Positions 53,238-63,288 of a stretch of 64,000 nt of DNA are shown piece by piece. Below the pieces are notes generated by a model. The model was not told the DNA's origin and did not search any database. It saw only the letters and a program-made list of their open reading frames with translations. The position numbers were made by a program, and so were the translations under genes. The stretch spans positions 34,923-98,922 of the forward strand of contig WBUN01000011.1 of assembly GCA_008933705.1 (NCBI GenBank), given 5' to 3'. Numbering within the stretch: position 1 is the first letter of the stretch; each line of letters begins with the position of its first letter. Origin of the DNA: Hyphomicrobiaceae bacterium (lineage in GTDB: Bacteria; Pseudomonadota; Alphaproteobacteria; Rhizobiales; Hyphomicrobiaceae).

Positions 53238-54122
53238 CTATGCGAGCTTTGCAAGTACCGGCCCGCTGATCGGCACTTCCATCAGGTCTTCGCCGAAGAA
53301 GAGATTGCCGTGGTAGACGCTGCTCATCTCCGCAATCACCCGTTCACGGGCGCCGGGCTTGTCGAACTGCTCGGTGATGTGTGTCGTGACTAGGTTGCGC
53401 ACGCCTGCGTCTGCGGCGAGGTGTGCAAGCTCCATGTGCCCCATGCAGGAGTCCGCGAAGCCGGCGCTGAGCGCCGTTCCCGAGCGGTAGTGGCACATAT
53501 GGATGAGCACATCTGCGCCTTCGGCCAACGCGCGCATCGCCGGTATGGGGCCACTGTCGCCGGAATAGACCAGCGAGCCGGCCTGCGCCTCGATCCGGAA
53601 AGCGAGCGTAGCGAGGTAGGGGGAGAAATGCTCCGCCAGTCCCACCTTTAGATGCCAGCCATCGCCTTCGATCACGTCGTTGACGGCCAGCTCGCGGACC
53701 TTCGGCTGCGGCCACGCGCGAGGCAGCGTACCGCCGCGCGCCTCATAGATGCTGAGGCTGCAGTCGTGATGAGTGCGCGCCGAAAGATCGGGACCATAGA
53801 CGCCGTCTCGGGAGAAGAGCTGGTCGGTCATACGGGCAAGAGGCGGCGGCCCGAAAACCTTCAACTCCGGCACACGCCCGACGCCCTGGTCCCAGCGCGT
53901 GAGCACCAAGCGCGCGTAATCCCCACAATGATCGTAGTGCAGGTGTGTGAACAACAGATGGCTGACGCGCGTGGCCGGTACACCCAGCTCCAACAGGCGA
54001 TGATGCGCACCAAAGCCGTGGTCGAGGACGAGAGCATCGTTGCCGATTTCGACGAGATAGCCGGACGACATGCGACGGAGAGAAGGCGTCGGAGTACCCG
54101 TCCCGAGCAGGCGGATGCGCAT
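53238..54122 (-). CDS. Metallo-beta-lactamase-fold hydrolase
   Basis: 294 residues of the RNase Z/arylsulfatase-like MBL group: IRLLGTGTPTPSLRRMSSGYLVEIG, metal motif FTHLHYDHCGDYARLVL (HxHxDH), SLVYSGDSGPIPAM (metal Asp), and VTTHITEQFDKPGARERV (late His). It is first in the transporter operon and has no signal peptide, so it probably acts in the cytoplasm on the imported compound or a derivative. A near-palindrome overlaps its promoter. Confidence 0.88.
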   Translation of the reverse strand: MRIRLLGTGTPTPSLRRMSSGYLVEIGNDALVLDHGFGAHHRLLELGVPATRVSHLLFTHLHYDHCGDYARLVLTRWDQGVGRVPELKVFGPPPLARMTDQLFSRDGVYGPDLSARTHHDCSLSIYEARGGTLPRAWPQPKVRELAVNDVIEGDGWHLKVGLAEHFSPYLATLAFRIEAQAGSLVYSGDSGPIPAMRALAEGADVLIHMCHYRSGTALSAGFADSCMGHMELAHLAADAGVRNLVTTHITEQFDKPGARERVIAEMSSVYHGNLFFGEDLMEVPISGPVLAKLA

Positions 54123-54134
54123 AAGTCAAGAGCT

Positions 54135-54159
54135 CCTAAACCACTATATAGTGTTTAGG
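54135..54159. promoter_or_regulatory. 25-bp near-palindrome, probable operator of the MBL/ABC/GntR operon
   Basis: CACTATATAGTG, a perfect 12-base palindrome (54142-54153), lies between outer arms CCTAAA (54135-54140) and TTTAGG (54154-54159), with one extra C on one side. It begins 13 bases before the MBL start codon. A TTGACA is found on the minus strand at 54185-54180. The GntR protein of the same operon is the likely binder. Confidence 0.7.
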
Positions 54160-54300
54160 TTGCCGCTGATCGCAGATCTTGTCAACACCCTTTCCTGACT
54201 TTTTGCCAGTGGCTTTGCTGCGCAGGAAATGGCTGCGCGGCGCCGATGACATCGAGCTCAGTGAGGAGGGGCGCATAATTTCCGCCAGCTGATGACTTCG

Positions 54301-55587
54301 TCAGCCGTAGAGAGGAAAGCGTCGGCACAGGCCACGTACCTCCTCGCGTACGCACGCTTCGGTGAGTGCATTGCCTTCTTCGCCGCCCTGGGCCAGGCCC
54401 TCGAGAATCTGCGCGACCAAATTGCCCACCTGCTCGGACTCTTCGATACCGAAGCCCCGGGTGGTCACCGCGGGAGTGCCGAGGCGAATTCCCGAGGTAA
54501 CGGCGGGCTTCTCGGGGTCGAAGGGAATGCCGTTCTTGTTGCAGGTCAGGCCCGCACGCTCAAGTGCCACCTCGGCCGCCTTGCCGGTAATGCCGAAGGG
54601 GCGCAGGTCGACGAGCACCATATGGCTGTCGGTACCCCCCGAGACGATCGCAGCGCCGCGCTCCGCGAGGCGCGCGGCCAGTGCGCGGGCGTTGGACACC
54701 GTCTGCAGGGAATATGTGCGAAACTCCGGCTCGAGCGCCTCACCGAAGGCCACGGCCTTGGCTGCAATCGTGTGCATCAGCGGGCCGCCCTGCAGACCGG
54801 GGAAGACCGCGGAGTCGATCTTTCTCGCCAGAGCCTTGTCGTTTGTCAGGATCAGCCCGCCGCGAGGGCCGCGCAGCGTCTTGTGCGTCGTCGTCGTCAC
54901 CACATGAGCATGAGGAAATGGGGAGGGATAGGCGCCCGCCGCGATGAGACCAGCATAGTGGGCCGCATCCACCATGAGATGTGCGCCGACCGAGTCCGCG
55001 ACAGCGCGAAAACGCGCGAAGTCTATGGTGCGCGGATAGGATGAGCCGCCCGCGAGAATGAGCTTGGGTCTGTGCTCCTGCGCCAGACGTTCGACCTCCT
55101 CATAGTCGATCAGGGCCGTGTCCCGCCTGACGCCGTAGCCGACCGCCGTGAACCATCTTCCGGACATCGTGGGCGGCGCACCGTGGGTGAGGTGACCGCC
55201 GGCGGCCAACGACATCCCGAGGAAGGTGTCGCCGGGCTGCAGAAGGGCCATGAAGACGGCGCCGTTGGCTTGCGCTCCCGAGTGAGGCTGAACGTTGGCG
55301 AAGCCGCAACCGAACAGCCTCGTCGCCCGGTCGATGGCGAGCTGTTCCACGACATCTACATGCTCGCAGCCGCCGTAGTAGCGTCGCCCCGGAAGGCCCT
55401 CCGCATACTTGTTCGTGAGCACAGAGCCCTGGGCCGCCAGCACCGCTCGTGAGACAACGTTTTCGGACGCGATCAGCTCGATCTGGTCCTGCTGGCGCCG
55501 CAGCTCCGCTTCGATGGCCCCGAACACTGTACGATCATCGTAGCTGGCGTAGTCGAATGCGGTTGCAGTCGATCCGGTCGTTGTCAT
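54301..55587 (-). CDS. glyA: Serine hydroxymethyltransferase
   Basis: 428 residues with all SHMT landmarks: [62 protein letters not shown], and [19 protein letters not shown], whose lysine (~235) binds PLP. The enzyme joins glycine and 5,10-methylene-tetrahydrofolate to give serine. As the last gene of the sox set it uses both products of sarcosine oxidase. A housekeeping glyA copy is expected elsewhere. Confidence 0.95.
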   Translation of the reverse strand: MTTTGSTATAFDYASYDDRTVFGAIEAELRRQQDQIELIASENVVSRAVLAAQGSVLTNKYAEGLPGRRYYGGCEHVDVVEQLAIDRATRLFGCGFANVQPHSGAQANGAVFMALLQPGDTFLGMSLAAGGHLTHGAPPTMSGRWFTAVGYGVRRDTALIDYEEVERLAQEHRPKLILAGGSSYPRTIDFARFRAVADSVGAHLMVDAAHYAGLIAAGAYPSPFPHAHVVTTTTHKTLRGPRGGLILTNDKALARKIDSAVFPGLQGGPLMHTIAAKAVAFGEALEPEFRTYSLQTVSNARALAARLAERGAAIVSGGTDSHMVLVDLRPFGITGKAAEVALERAGLTCNKNGIPFDPEKPAVTSGIRLGTPAVTTRGFGIEESEQVGNLVAQILEGLAQGGEEGNALTEACVREEVRGLCRRFPLYG

Positions 55588-55600
55588 GTTCGCCTGTTCC

Positions 55601-56950
55601 TCAGCATTCCGCGACGTTGACGGCGAGGCCGCCTTGCGACGTCTCTTTGTATTTGGACTGCATGTCCGCGCCGGTCTGGCGCATGGTCTCGATGACCTGA
55701 TCGAGGGACACCCGATGAGTACCGTCGCCTTTGAGCGCGAGGGACGCGGCCGCGATCGCCTTGTTTGCGCCGAAGGCGTTGCGTTCGATGCATGGGATCT
55801 GCACGAGCCCGCCGACGGGATCGCATGTCATGCCGAGGTGGTGCTCCATGGCGATCTCGGCGGCATTCTCGACCTGCTCCGGCGTTGCCCCGAGCACTGC
55901 TGCGAGGCCAGCGGCGGCCATGGAGGCGGCGGACCCGATCTCACCCTGGCATCCCACCTCGGCGCCTGAGATGGATGCGTTGCGCTTGATGAGCCCGCCG
56001 ACCGCGCCGGCCGTCAACAGGAAGCAACGCAGATGTTCTGCCGTGGCGGCGTGGCAGAAGTCGCGCGCATAGCGCAGCACAGCCGGAATGATGCCTGCGG
56101 CACCATTGGTCGGTGCGGTGACCACGCGACCACCAGAGGCATTTTCCTCGTTGACGGCCATGGCGAAGACGGAGACCCAGTCCATGACCTCATGGGGCGC
56201 GCGCTGGTTCTCGCCGCGGGTCTCTTCCAGGCGTTCACGAATCGCCCGTGCGCGGCGCTTGACATTGAGTCCGCCCGGCAGGACGCCATCCATGCGCAGG
56301 CCGCGGTCGATGCAGGCGAACATGGCCTCGGCAATGCCGTCGAGCCCTGCCTCAACTTCGTCGTGCGTACGCAACGCGCATTCGTTGGCGAACTGCAAAT
56401 CGGCCACTGTGAGGTGATTATGCGTGCAAGCCGTAAGCAGGTCAGCCGCGGTAACAAAAGCGTAAGGTACGGACACCGGAGAGCCACCCGGTGCCTCTCC
56501 CTCCTCTATGACGAAGCCGCCGCCGATGGAGTAGTAAACCCTGTCCGCAAGCAGCGTTCCGCCTTCGGCGAACGAGCGAAAGCGCATGCCGTTGGAGTGA
56601 CCGGGCAGGAGGTCCTCTAGGTTGAATACGATGTCGCGCGCAGGGTCGAAGGCGGCGAAGGTTCCATCCCTGAGCGCGACGCGTCTCGCCTTCTTCAGGT
56701 CTGCCACAAGCGCTGGCACGCTGTCGGGATCGAGCGTGCCAGGGACCGCGCCGAGAAGGCCAAGGCATACGGCGGCATCGGACCGATGACCGGTACCGGT
56801 CCAGGCCAGCGAGCCGAAGAGCTCGACCTGCACGTGCGCAGTGCCTGCCGGCAGCGCGTCCATAAACCTTTTCGCCGCTACCATTGGACCGACGGTGTGC
56901 GAGCTGGACGGACCGATACCGGTCTTTAAGAGATCGAAGACGCTTATCAC
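55601..56950 (-). CDS. sdaA: L-serine ammonia-lyase (Fe-S type)
   Basis: 449 residues of the single-chain L-serine dehydratase: [24 protein letters not shown] at the N-terminus, and the cluster region [18 protein letters not shown] with [18 protein letters not shown]. The three cysteines bind a [4Fe-4S] cluster. It converts serine to pyruvate and ammonia. It lies between soxG and glyA, 13 bases from glyA. Confidence 0.95.
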   Translation of the reverse strand: MISVFDLLKTGIGPSSSHTVGPMVAAKRFMDALPAGTAHVQVELFGSLAWTGTGHRSDAAVCLGLLGAVPGTLDPDSVPALVADLKKARRVALRDGTFAAFDPARDIVFNLEDLLPGHSNGMRFRSFAEGGTLLADRVYYSIGGGFVIEEGEAPGGSPVSVPYAFVTAADLLTACTHNHLTVADLQFANECALRTHDEVEAGLDGIAEAMFACIDRGLRMDGVLPGGLNVKRRARAIRERLEETRGENQRAPHEVMDWVSVFAMAVNEENASGGRVVTAPTNGAAGIIPAVLRYARDFCHAATAEHLRCFLLTAGAVGGLIKRNASISGAEVGCQGEIGSAASMAAAGLAAVLGATPEQVENAAEIAMEHHLGMTCDPVGGLVQIPCIERNAFGANKAIAAASLALKGDGTHRVSLDQVIETMRQTGADMQSKYKETSQGGLAVNVAEC

Positions 56951-56970
56951 GGCGCCCTCCTATTTCGACG

Positions 56971-57552
56971 TTATCGATGCGGCCCGAATTCGCGCGCCGC
57001 TTCCATCAGGAAGCCGTGGACATAGGCCGCGAAGGATCGCCAGCACTCCACCCAATAGACGCACTCAGCGCCGGGGCGGATGAGCACGATCTCCGCCTTC
57101 CCGAGGAGCGTGCGGGTAGCCGAGCCCGGAGGAAAGGCGGCATCATCGAGATCAAGCGCAATTCCCGCGTTGAGCACCGCGCGCGCCTCTCGACCCGCGA
57201 CGGCGATGGCTGCATTGCGATGACTCACGTCCACGAGCGAGAAGAACCGGCCGTCAAGATCCACCTCAATGGCTTGGGACAGGGCGTCACCTTGCTCTTC
57301 CGGCCCGATCAGAAGCCATTCATCAGGCCCGAGGCGGGCGGAGATCGACCCACCGGATGTGATCGCGGAATTGACGCCACCCGATAACGCAAATCCGCCC
57401 GCCTGGTCGACCGCGCGAGCCTGTGCAGAGGGCAGCCGCAAGGAGAAGCGCGCACACGCCCCCATCGCTGCGATGCTCGTCGGCACCTCCAGATCAGGCA
57501 CTTTCGCCGGAAGAACGAGATCCCGCCACGCAACACCGAGAGTCTCACGCAT
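56971..57552 (-). CDS. soxG: Sarcosine oxidase gamma subunit
   Basis: 193 residues, typical of SoxG: ARFSLRLPS, SARLGPDEWLLIGPE, FFSLVDVSHRNAAIAVAG, ARAVLNAGIALDLDDAAFPPGSATRTLLGKAEIVL. It is a structural subunit of the heterotetrameric enzyme. The ATG at 57552 overlaps the end of soxA; a TTG at 57558 is less likely. Confidence 0.92.
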   Translation of the reverse strand: MRETLGVAWRDLVLPAKVPDLEVPTSIAAMGACARFSLRLPSAQARAVDQAGGFALSGGVNSAITSGGSISARLGPDEWLLIGPEEQGDALSQAIEVDLDGRFFSLVDVSHRNAAIAVAGREARAVLNAGIALDLDDAAFPPGSATRTLLGKAEIVLIRPGAECVYWVECWRSFAAYVHGFLMEAAREFGPHR

Positions 57553-60500
57553 GGGCAAAGTCTCCGTTCACGCGCTCACCGTGGCGATCAAAGAATACCG
57601 GCTCCACCACACGCACGGCAGCGAACCCAGTGGGCGTCGTGGCATAGAGCGTCTGTCCTAGGCGCGCACACCCGCCGGAGACCAAGGCCAAGGCAATGGA
57701 ATGACCGCACGCCGTGCTCCAGTAGCTGGACGTTACGTGGCCCAGCATCTTCATGGGGATAGGTGCCCTCGGATCGGCAACGATTTGGGCGCCCTCGTCA
57801 AGCACGAGTTGCGGCACCTGCGTTGCCAGACCGACGAGCTGCTTTCGGTCGGCTGCGACCATGTCGGGGCGCATAAGCGAGCGCTTGCCGACGAAATCGG
57901 GCTTGGTCTTGGCGATCATGGCGGCGAGCCCCGCATCCTCCGGGGTCACCGTGCCGTCAGTATCCTGGCCGACGACGATGAACCCCCGTTCAGCGCGCAG
58001 CACATGCATGGCCTCGGTGCCGTAGGGCGTGATCCCGAAGGTCCGGCCGCTTTCATAGACGGCTTCCCAGACCGCACGAGCGTGGTCTGCGGACACATTG
58101 ACCTCGTAGCCCAGCTCGCCTGTGAAGGCGACGCGAAACAGGCGGGTAGGCACGCCGCAGATCTTGCCGATCCGCACTGCCATATGGGGGAATGCCTCTT
58201 GCGACAGGTCCATGCCCGACACGAGAGGAGCGATAACCGCTCGTGCTCTAGGTCCTTGCACGGCGATGACGCTCCACTGCTCGGTGACGGAGGTGAGATA
58301 GACTTGAAGGTTGCTCCACTCGGTCTGAAGATAGTCTTCCATATGCGCGAGCACGCGAGCCGCCCCGCCTGTGGTGGTGGTGACGTGGAACCGGTCGCGC
58401 GCCAGCCGGGCTACCACGCCATCGTCGAAGATGAAGCCGTCTTCCTTCAGCATCAAGCCGTACCGGCACCTTCCGGGCTCGAGCTTCGCCCATGCATTGG
58501 TGTAGATGCGGTTCATGAACTCGGCCGCATCGGGTCCGACGACCTCGATCTTCCCGAGGGTGGAGGCATCGAAGATGCCAACTGCCGACCGCACGGCTCT
58601 GCATTCGCGAGCGACTGCCGCGTGCATGTCCTCCCCCCTCTTGGGAAAGAAGCGAGCACGGCGCCACAGGCCGACGGGCTCGAAGACTGCGCCCTGAGCG
58701 ACGGCCCAGTCGTGCAGCGGCGTGGTGCGGATAGGATCGAACAGCGCGTCGCGCGCTTGGCCGACAATGGCGCCGAAGGAGACGGGCGTGTATGGCGGAC
58801 GGAAGGTGGTGGTGCCGACTTGCGGCACTGGTCTGCCCAGCGCATCCGACACAAGGCCCAGAGCCGCCATGTTGGAAGTCTTGCCCTGATCGGTCGCCAT
58901 CCCGGTGGTCGTGTAGCGCTTCACGTGCTCGACGCTCTCGAAACCCTCACGCACAGCCAGCTCGACGTCTTTGGCGGCGACGTCGTTCTGAAAGTCGATG
59001 AAAGCGCGCACCCGGCTCGCGTCGACATCGGTCGGGAGCTTGCGTGCAGGCGTGAAGCCCGTGCGTGTCGGCGGACTCACCGCGAACGACCTGGTGCCGT
59101 CGAGGCCGGCCGCCTCGGCGCCAGCGCGCCAGCCCTCGGCAAGGGCAGCCGCGAGATCGTAGGTACCCTTCGCCGCCCCGGCAGAGCGCTCCGCCTGCAC
59201 TGACGTGCCGGGCACGAACGCGTCGATGTCGTCGCGGTAGACAGGCTTGCCGCGAGACTGGGAGAAGAGATGAACCGCGGGCGTCCACCCTCCCGAAAGC
59301 CCCACCGCATCGCAAGCAATAGTCCGCCGCGATCCGATCCTGTCCGTGGCATCGCGCGGGGCGACGATGAGCCCCCTCACCTTCATTCGCCCGACAGAGC
59401 CGAGCACCGTGTGGCCGGTCAGAACCTCGATGCCCAGGGCGCGCAGACGGGCCGACTGGACCCCACATCCCGCCTCCGGGCGGGTATCGACCATGGTGAC
59501 GTCCAGCCCCGCCGCCTTGGCATCGGCTGCAGCCTGATAGGCTGATGCCCCGCTGGTGGCGAAGACGATGCGACGCCCCGGCGCAACGGCGTAGCGGTTG
59601 AGGAACACGCGAATGCTTTCCGCCATCATGATGCCGGGGCGGTCGTTGTCCGCGAAGGCGAGAGGGCGCTCGTGCGCGCCGGTCGCGAGTACCACTTGCT
59701 TCGCTCTCACCTGCCATAGCCGTTCGCGCGGGAGAGCGGTAGAACCCGGGGCGGGATGGTCGACAAGACGCTCCACCATCGCGATATGGTTGTGATTGTA
59801 GTATCCGAATGCGGTCGTACGCGGCAGGAGCGTAACGTTTCGCTGTGCCCGAAGCATCGCCAGCGCCCCAGCCAGCCAAGCCTCGGCGCTCTCGCCGTCG
59901 ATAGTGGAAGATGCGTCATGCAGCAGCGTGCCGCCCAGCTCCGCTTGCTCGTCTGCGACGATCACCCGTTTTCCGCTCCCGGACGCAGCCAGAGCCGCTG
60001 CGAGCCCCGCCGGTCCGGATCCGATCACCAGAACATCGCAATGGGCATGGCGATGGACATACCGGTCTGGATCGTCCTCGGTGGGGGCCAGACCCAAACC
60101 GGCGGCAGCCCGGATGGCCGGCTCATAGAGTCTATGCCAGAACGTGCGCGGCCACTTGAAGGTCTTGTAGTAGAAGCCCGCCACAATGATCGGCGCGAGC
60201 AGATCGTTGACCGCCCAGATATCCCGCTTAAGCGACGGCCAGTGGTTCTGGGAGCGCGTGACAAGACCATCCGTCGCCTCCACCATGGTGGCCCTGTTGT
60301 TGGGATCGCGGCGGCCCGGCCCTCGGCTTACGTCAAGAAGTGCATTGGGCTCGTCGACACCATGGCTGAGGATGCCGCGCGGGCGATGATACTTGAACGA
60401 GCGGCCGACGAGGTGCACACCATTTGCCAGGAGCGCCGAGGCAACCGAATCTCCGGCAAAGCCCGCAATGGTCCTACCGTTGAAGAGGAAGTGCACCGGC

Positions 60501-60568
60501 CGTGTGCGGTCGATGCGCCCGCCTTTGGCGAAGCGGTAGGGCTGGGCCACGGTGGTCGGCGCCATCAC
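57545..60568 (-). CDS. soxA: Sarcosine oxidase alpha subunit
   Basis: 1007 residues. The N-terminal segment (~25-110: RPVHFLFNGRTIAGFAGDSVASALLANG) has the ferredoxin-like fold of this subunit; a dinucleotide-binding domain follows (CDVLVIGSGPAGLAAALAASG). The C-terminal ~400 residues are a GcvT-like folate domain (HAAVARECRAVRSAVGIFDASTLGKIEVVGPDAAEFMNRIYTN). The heterotetramer oxidises sarcosine to glycine, passing the methyl carbon to tetrahydrofolate. The start overlaps the soxD stop as ATGA. Confidence 0.96.
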   Translation of the reverse strand: MMAPTTVAQPYRFAKGGRIDRTRPVHFLFNGRTIAGFAGDSVASALLANGVHLVGRSFKYHRPRGILSHGVDEPNALLDVSRGPGRRDPNNRATMVEATDGLVTRSQNHWPSLKRDIWAVNDLLAPIIVAGFYYKTFKWPRTFWHRLYEPAIRAAAGLGLAPTEDDPDRYVHRHAHCDVLVIGSGPAGLAAALAASGSGKRVIVADEQAELGGTLLHDASSTIDGESAEAWLAGALAMLRAQRNVTLLPRTTAFGYYNHNHIAMVERLVDHPAPGSTALPRERLWQVRAKQVVLATGAHERPLAFADNDRPGIMMAESIRVFLNRYAVAPGRRIVFATSGASAYQAAADAKAAGLDVTMVDTRPEAGCGVQSARLRALGIEVLTGHTVLGSVGRMKVRGLIVAPRDATDRIGSRRTIACDAVGLSGGWTPAVHLFSQSRGKPVYRDDIDAFVPGTSVQAERSAGAAKGTYDLAAALAEGWRAGAEAAGLDGTRSFAVSPPTRTGFTPARKLPTDVDASRVRAFIDFQNDVAAKDVELAVREGFESVEHVKRYTTTGMATDQGKTSNMAALGLVSDALGRPVPQVGTTTFRPPYTPVSFGAIVGQARDALFDPIRTTPLHDWAVAQGAVFEPVGLWRRARFFPKRGEDMHAAVARECRAVRSAVGIFDASTLGKIEVVGPDAAEFMNRIYTNAWAKLEPGRCRYGLMLKEDGFIFDDGVVARLARDRFHVTTTTGGAARVLAHMEDYLQTEWSNLQVYLTSVTEQWSVIAVQGPRARAVIAPLVSGMDLSQEAFPHMAVRIGKICGVPTRLFRVAFTGELGYEVNVSADHARAVWEAVYESGRTFGITPYGTEAMHVLRAERGFIVVGQDTDGTVTPEDAGLAAMIAKTKPDFVGKRSLMRPDMVAADRKQLVGLATQVPQLVLDEGAQIVADPRAPIPMKMLGHVTSSYWSTACGHSIALALVSGGCARLGQTLYATTPTGFAAVRVVEPVFFDRHGERVNGDFAHA

Positions 60569-60855
60569 TCGCCCTCCTTGCCTGCGTCAGGGCGCTGTTC
60601 GCCCATGGTGTAGCTCGCTGTGAACGCATCGCTCACAGTGTCGCGGAGCGCATTGAACCAGCGCCCACAACCATGAACATGAAGCCAGCGCTCCGCATGC
60701 GTCCCCTTGGGATTGGTGCGGAAGTAGAGGTGCTCGGCCCAGGCCTCATCATCGAGAGCCGAAGGCTGAACCGGGCGGGCGATGTGAGCCTCACCGCCGC
60801 ACCGGAACTCGATTTCCGGGCGCGCGCCGCAGTAGGGACAGTTCACGAGCAGCAT
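60565..60855 (-). CDS. soxD: Sarcosine oxidase delta subunit
   Basis: 96 residues starting MLLVNCPYCGARPEIEFRCGGEAHIARP, with EHLYFRTNPKGTHAERWLHVHGCGRWFN. The Cys and His residues form the zinc site of SoxD. The ATG at 60855 is just after soxB; the longer frame to 60966 is noise. Confidence 0.95.
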   Translation of the reverse strand: MLLVNCPYCGARPEIEFRCGGEAHIARPVQPSALDDEAWAEHLYFRTNPKGTHAERWLHVHGCGRWFNALRDTVSDAFTASYTMGEQRPDAGKEGE

Positions 60856-60862
60856 GGCATCC

Positions 60863-62116
60863 TCAATGCGCGACCGCTGCGGCTGCCGCCTCGTCGATGA
60901 GGCGCCCGGTGCGGAAGCGATCAAGCGTGAAGGGGGCGTTGACGGGATGCGGTTCGCCGGTGGCAAGCGTGTGCGCGAACACCTGGGCCGAGCCCGGCGT
61001 TGCCTTGAAGCCCCCTGTGCCCCACCCGCAATTAACGTAGAGACCCGGCACCGGCGTCTTGCCGATGATCGGCGAGCGATCCGGCGTCACGTCCACGATG
61101 CCAGCCCAGGAGCGCATCGTCTTCATGCGGCGGAACTGCGGAAAGAGTTCGCAAATCGCCTCGAGCGTATGCGTGGTGATGTGCAGCCCTCCCTGCTGGG
61201 AATAGGATACGTACTGGTCGGTGCCTGCGCCGATGACGAGCTCGCCCTTGTCGGACTGCGAAATATAGGCATGCACCGCATTCGACATGACGACGCACGG
61301 AAAGACAGGCTTTACCGGCTCAGAGACCAGTGCCTGGAGGGGAAAGCTTTCGAGCGGCATGCGCAGTCCCGCCCGCGCCATCACCACGCTGGTGTGGCCG
61401 GCAGCAACCACGCCGACGCGCCTTGTACGGATCGTGCCGCGCGTCGTCTCGAGCCCAGAAACCGCGCCGCCGGAACCGCGGGTGAAACCCAGAACCTCGC
61501 AATTCTGGATGATGTCGACGCCCATGGCGTCGGCGCTCCGGGCATAACCCCACACCACCGCATCATGCCGTGCGGTGCCGCCGCGCCGCTGCAATGCCGC
61601 GCCCATGACCGGGTAGCGGGCACCGGCTGAGATATCGAGCGGCGGGCAAAAAGCCCTTGCCTCAGCAGGCGTCAGCCACTCATTGTCGATTCCGTTCAGG
61701 CGGTTGGCGTAGACGTGGCGTTTGAGGCTTTGGACATCGTGGACAGTGTGCGCCAGCATCAGGACGCCGCGCGCCGAGTACATGATGTTGTAGTTCAACT
61801 CGTCCGAAAGGCGCTCCCAGAGCTTCAGCGCATGCTCGTAAAGGCTGGCGCTCTCATCATAGAGGTAGTTGGAGCGGATGATGGTCGTATTGCGGCCGGA
61901 ATTGCCGCCGCCGATCCAGCCCTTCTCCAGCACCGCCACATTGGTCAGGCCGTACTCCTTGGCGAGATAGTAGGCCGTGCCGAGGCCGTGGGCGCCGCCC
62001 CCGACGATGACCGTGTCGTAGTATGCCTTCGGCTCAGGATCGCGCCATTGGCGCGGCCAGCTGCGGTGCGCGTTCAATGCCCCTGCGACGAGCGTTGGGA
62101 GGGAGAAGCGACGCAT
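60863..62116 (-). CDS. soxB: Sarcosine oxidase beta subunit
   Basis: 417 residues. The FAD-binding motif [24 protein letters not shown] is at ~33-56; [17 protein letters not shown] (~178-194) contains the histidine region (His184) that carries covalent FMN in characterised enzymes; [13 protein letters not shown] and [15 protein letters not shown] are typical C-terminal motifs. It is the first gene of the operon soxB-soxD-soxA-soxG-sdaA-glyA. Confidence 0.96.
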   Translation of the reverse strand: MRRFSLPTLVAGALNAHRSWPRQWRDPEPKAYYDTVIVGGGAHGLGTAYYLAKEYGLTNVAVLEKGWIGGGNSGRNTTIIRSNYLYDESASLYEHALKLWERLSDELNYNIMYSARGVLMLAHTVHDVQSLKRHVYANRLNGIDNEWLTPAEARAFCPPLDISAGARYPVMGAALQRRGGTARHDAVVWGYARSADAMGVDIIQNCEVLGFTRGSGGAVSGLETTRGTIRTRRVGVVAAGHTSVVMARAGLRMPLESFPLQALVSEPVKPVFPCVVMSNAVHAYISQSDKGELVIGAGTDQYVSYSQQGGLHITTHTLEAICELFPQFRRMKTMRSWAGIVDVTPDRSPIIGKTPVPGLYVNCGWGTGGFKATPGSAQVFAHTLATGEPHPVNAPFTLDRFRTGRLIDEAAAAAVAH

Positions 62117-62214
62117 GTCCTCGGCTCAGGCTGCCTCAAATCGTTCACCACGAGCCGATATTGCGTGCATTCGCGCTTTCCTTCTGGCACTGAGACGACT
62201 AGGAGCTAGAAGAA
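62117..62214. promoter_or_regulatory. Divergent promoter region soxB / GlxA-type regulator
   Basis: A 98-base gap between two divergent starts, the natural place for the AraC-type regulator to bind. I see no clear inverted repeat; the region holds a direct CTAG-GAG-CTAG (62200-62210) close to the regulator start and weak AT content. Assignment of exact boxes is not possible by eye. Confidence 0.45.
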
Positions 62215-63288
62215 ATGCGACATTGGATCTCCGACGCTACAATACCGTCTCGCCGAGTTTCTCCATCACGCCATGCCAAGCTGCGTGTGGGCTTCGTGCT
62301 CACGCACAACTTCACCCTCACGGCCTTCTCCACATTCGTGGACGTGCTGCGGCTTGCAGCCGACAAGGGCGACCGCTCGCGACGCATCGAGTGCGACTGG
62401 CAGGTCATGAACCCCGGACGCAGGCCGGTGCGCTCTTCCTGCGGGGTCGAGATTCAGCCGACCGCCGATCTCCTCGACCCCTCCGGGTTCAACTACGTGG
62501 TCGTAGTGGGCGGGTTGCTGCACGGCATGCCCCCCTTGCCGCGCCAGATCGGCACCTATCTGTCGAGGGCTGCTGCTGCGGGCGTACCGCTCGCTGGCAT
62601 GTGCACAGGCAGCTTTGTCTTGTGCCGGCTCGGCCTGATGGCTCACCGCAAATGCTGCGTGAGCTGGTATCACTATCGCGACTTCCTTGAGGAGTTTCCG
62701 GCCCTGGTGCCGGTGGCAGACCGCCTGTTTGTCGTTGATGGAGACCGCATTACGTGCTCGGGAGGGGCCGGCGTCGCCGACCTCGCCGCTCATCTGGTCA
62801 GCAAGCACCTCGGTCAGCCGCGGGCACAAAAGGCCATGAACATCCTGCTCATTGATCGCCCACGGGGCGAGGACAGCGCCCAGCCGGCGCCGCAGATGGG
62901 CGTGACCAGCGATGATCGGCGGGCGTCCAGAGCGCTTCTGGCAATGGAGCAGAACCTCGCCGAGCCGCTCGCCATCTCCGCCATCGCCTCTGAGATGGGA
63001 TTGGGTGTGCGGCAACTTCAACGTCTGTTCCGCGAGCGGCTAGGCGAGAGCCCGCAGAGCGCGTACCTTGCGCTTCGCCTCAAGCACGGCGAATGGATGC
63101 TGAAGAATACCGATCTGCCGGCGGCACAGATCGCAGCAGACCTTGGTTTCGCCGATTCCTCTCACTTTGGCCGCTGCTTCAAGGCCAGGTTCGGATCGAC
63201 CCCGGCGGTCTTCCGACGGGCCTTCCGGGGCTGCGGGCAGGCGACGCATCCGTCGATAGAGGACGAGAACCGGCGGGTTTTCGATTGA
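62215..63288 (+). CDS. GlxA-family AraC-type regulator (GbdR-like)
   Basis: 357 residues. Residues ~22-190 form a DJ-1/PfpI-like domain (LRVGFVLTHNFTLTAFSTFVDVLRLAAD, GVPLAGMCTGSFVLCRLGLM), and the last ~100 are two AraC helix-turn-helices (AISAIASEMGLGVRQLQRLFRERLGESPQSAYLALRLKHGEWML, then AADLGFADSSHFGRCFKARFGSTPAVFRR). This architecture is shared with GbdR and related activators of glycine betaine, dimethylglycine and sarcosine breakdown. Divergent from soxB, it almost certainly activates that operon (inference). Confidence 0.92.
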   Translation: MRHWISDATIPSRRVSPSRHAKLRVGFVLTHNFTLTAFSTFVDVLRLAADKGDRSRRIECDWQVMNPGRRPVRSSCGVEIQPTADLLDPSGFNYVVVVGGLLHGMPPLPRQIGTYLSRAAAAGVPLAGMCTGSFVLCRLGLMAHRKCCVSWYHYRDFLEEFPALVPVADRLFVVDGDRITCSGGAGVADLAAHLVSKHLGQPRAQKAMNILLIDRPRGEDSAQPAPQMGVTSDDRRASRALLAMEQNLAEPLAISAIASEMGLGVRQLQRLFRERLGESPQSAYLALRLKHGEWMLKNTDLPAAQIAADLGFADSSHFGRCFKARFGSTPAVFRRAFRGCGQATHPSIEDENRRVFD

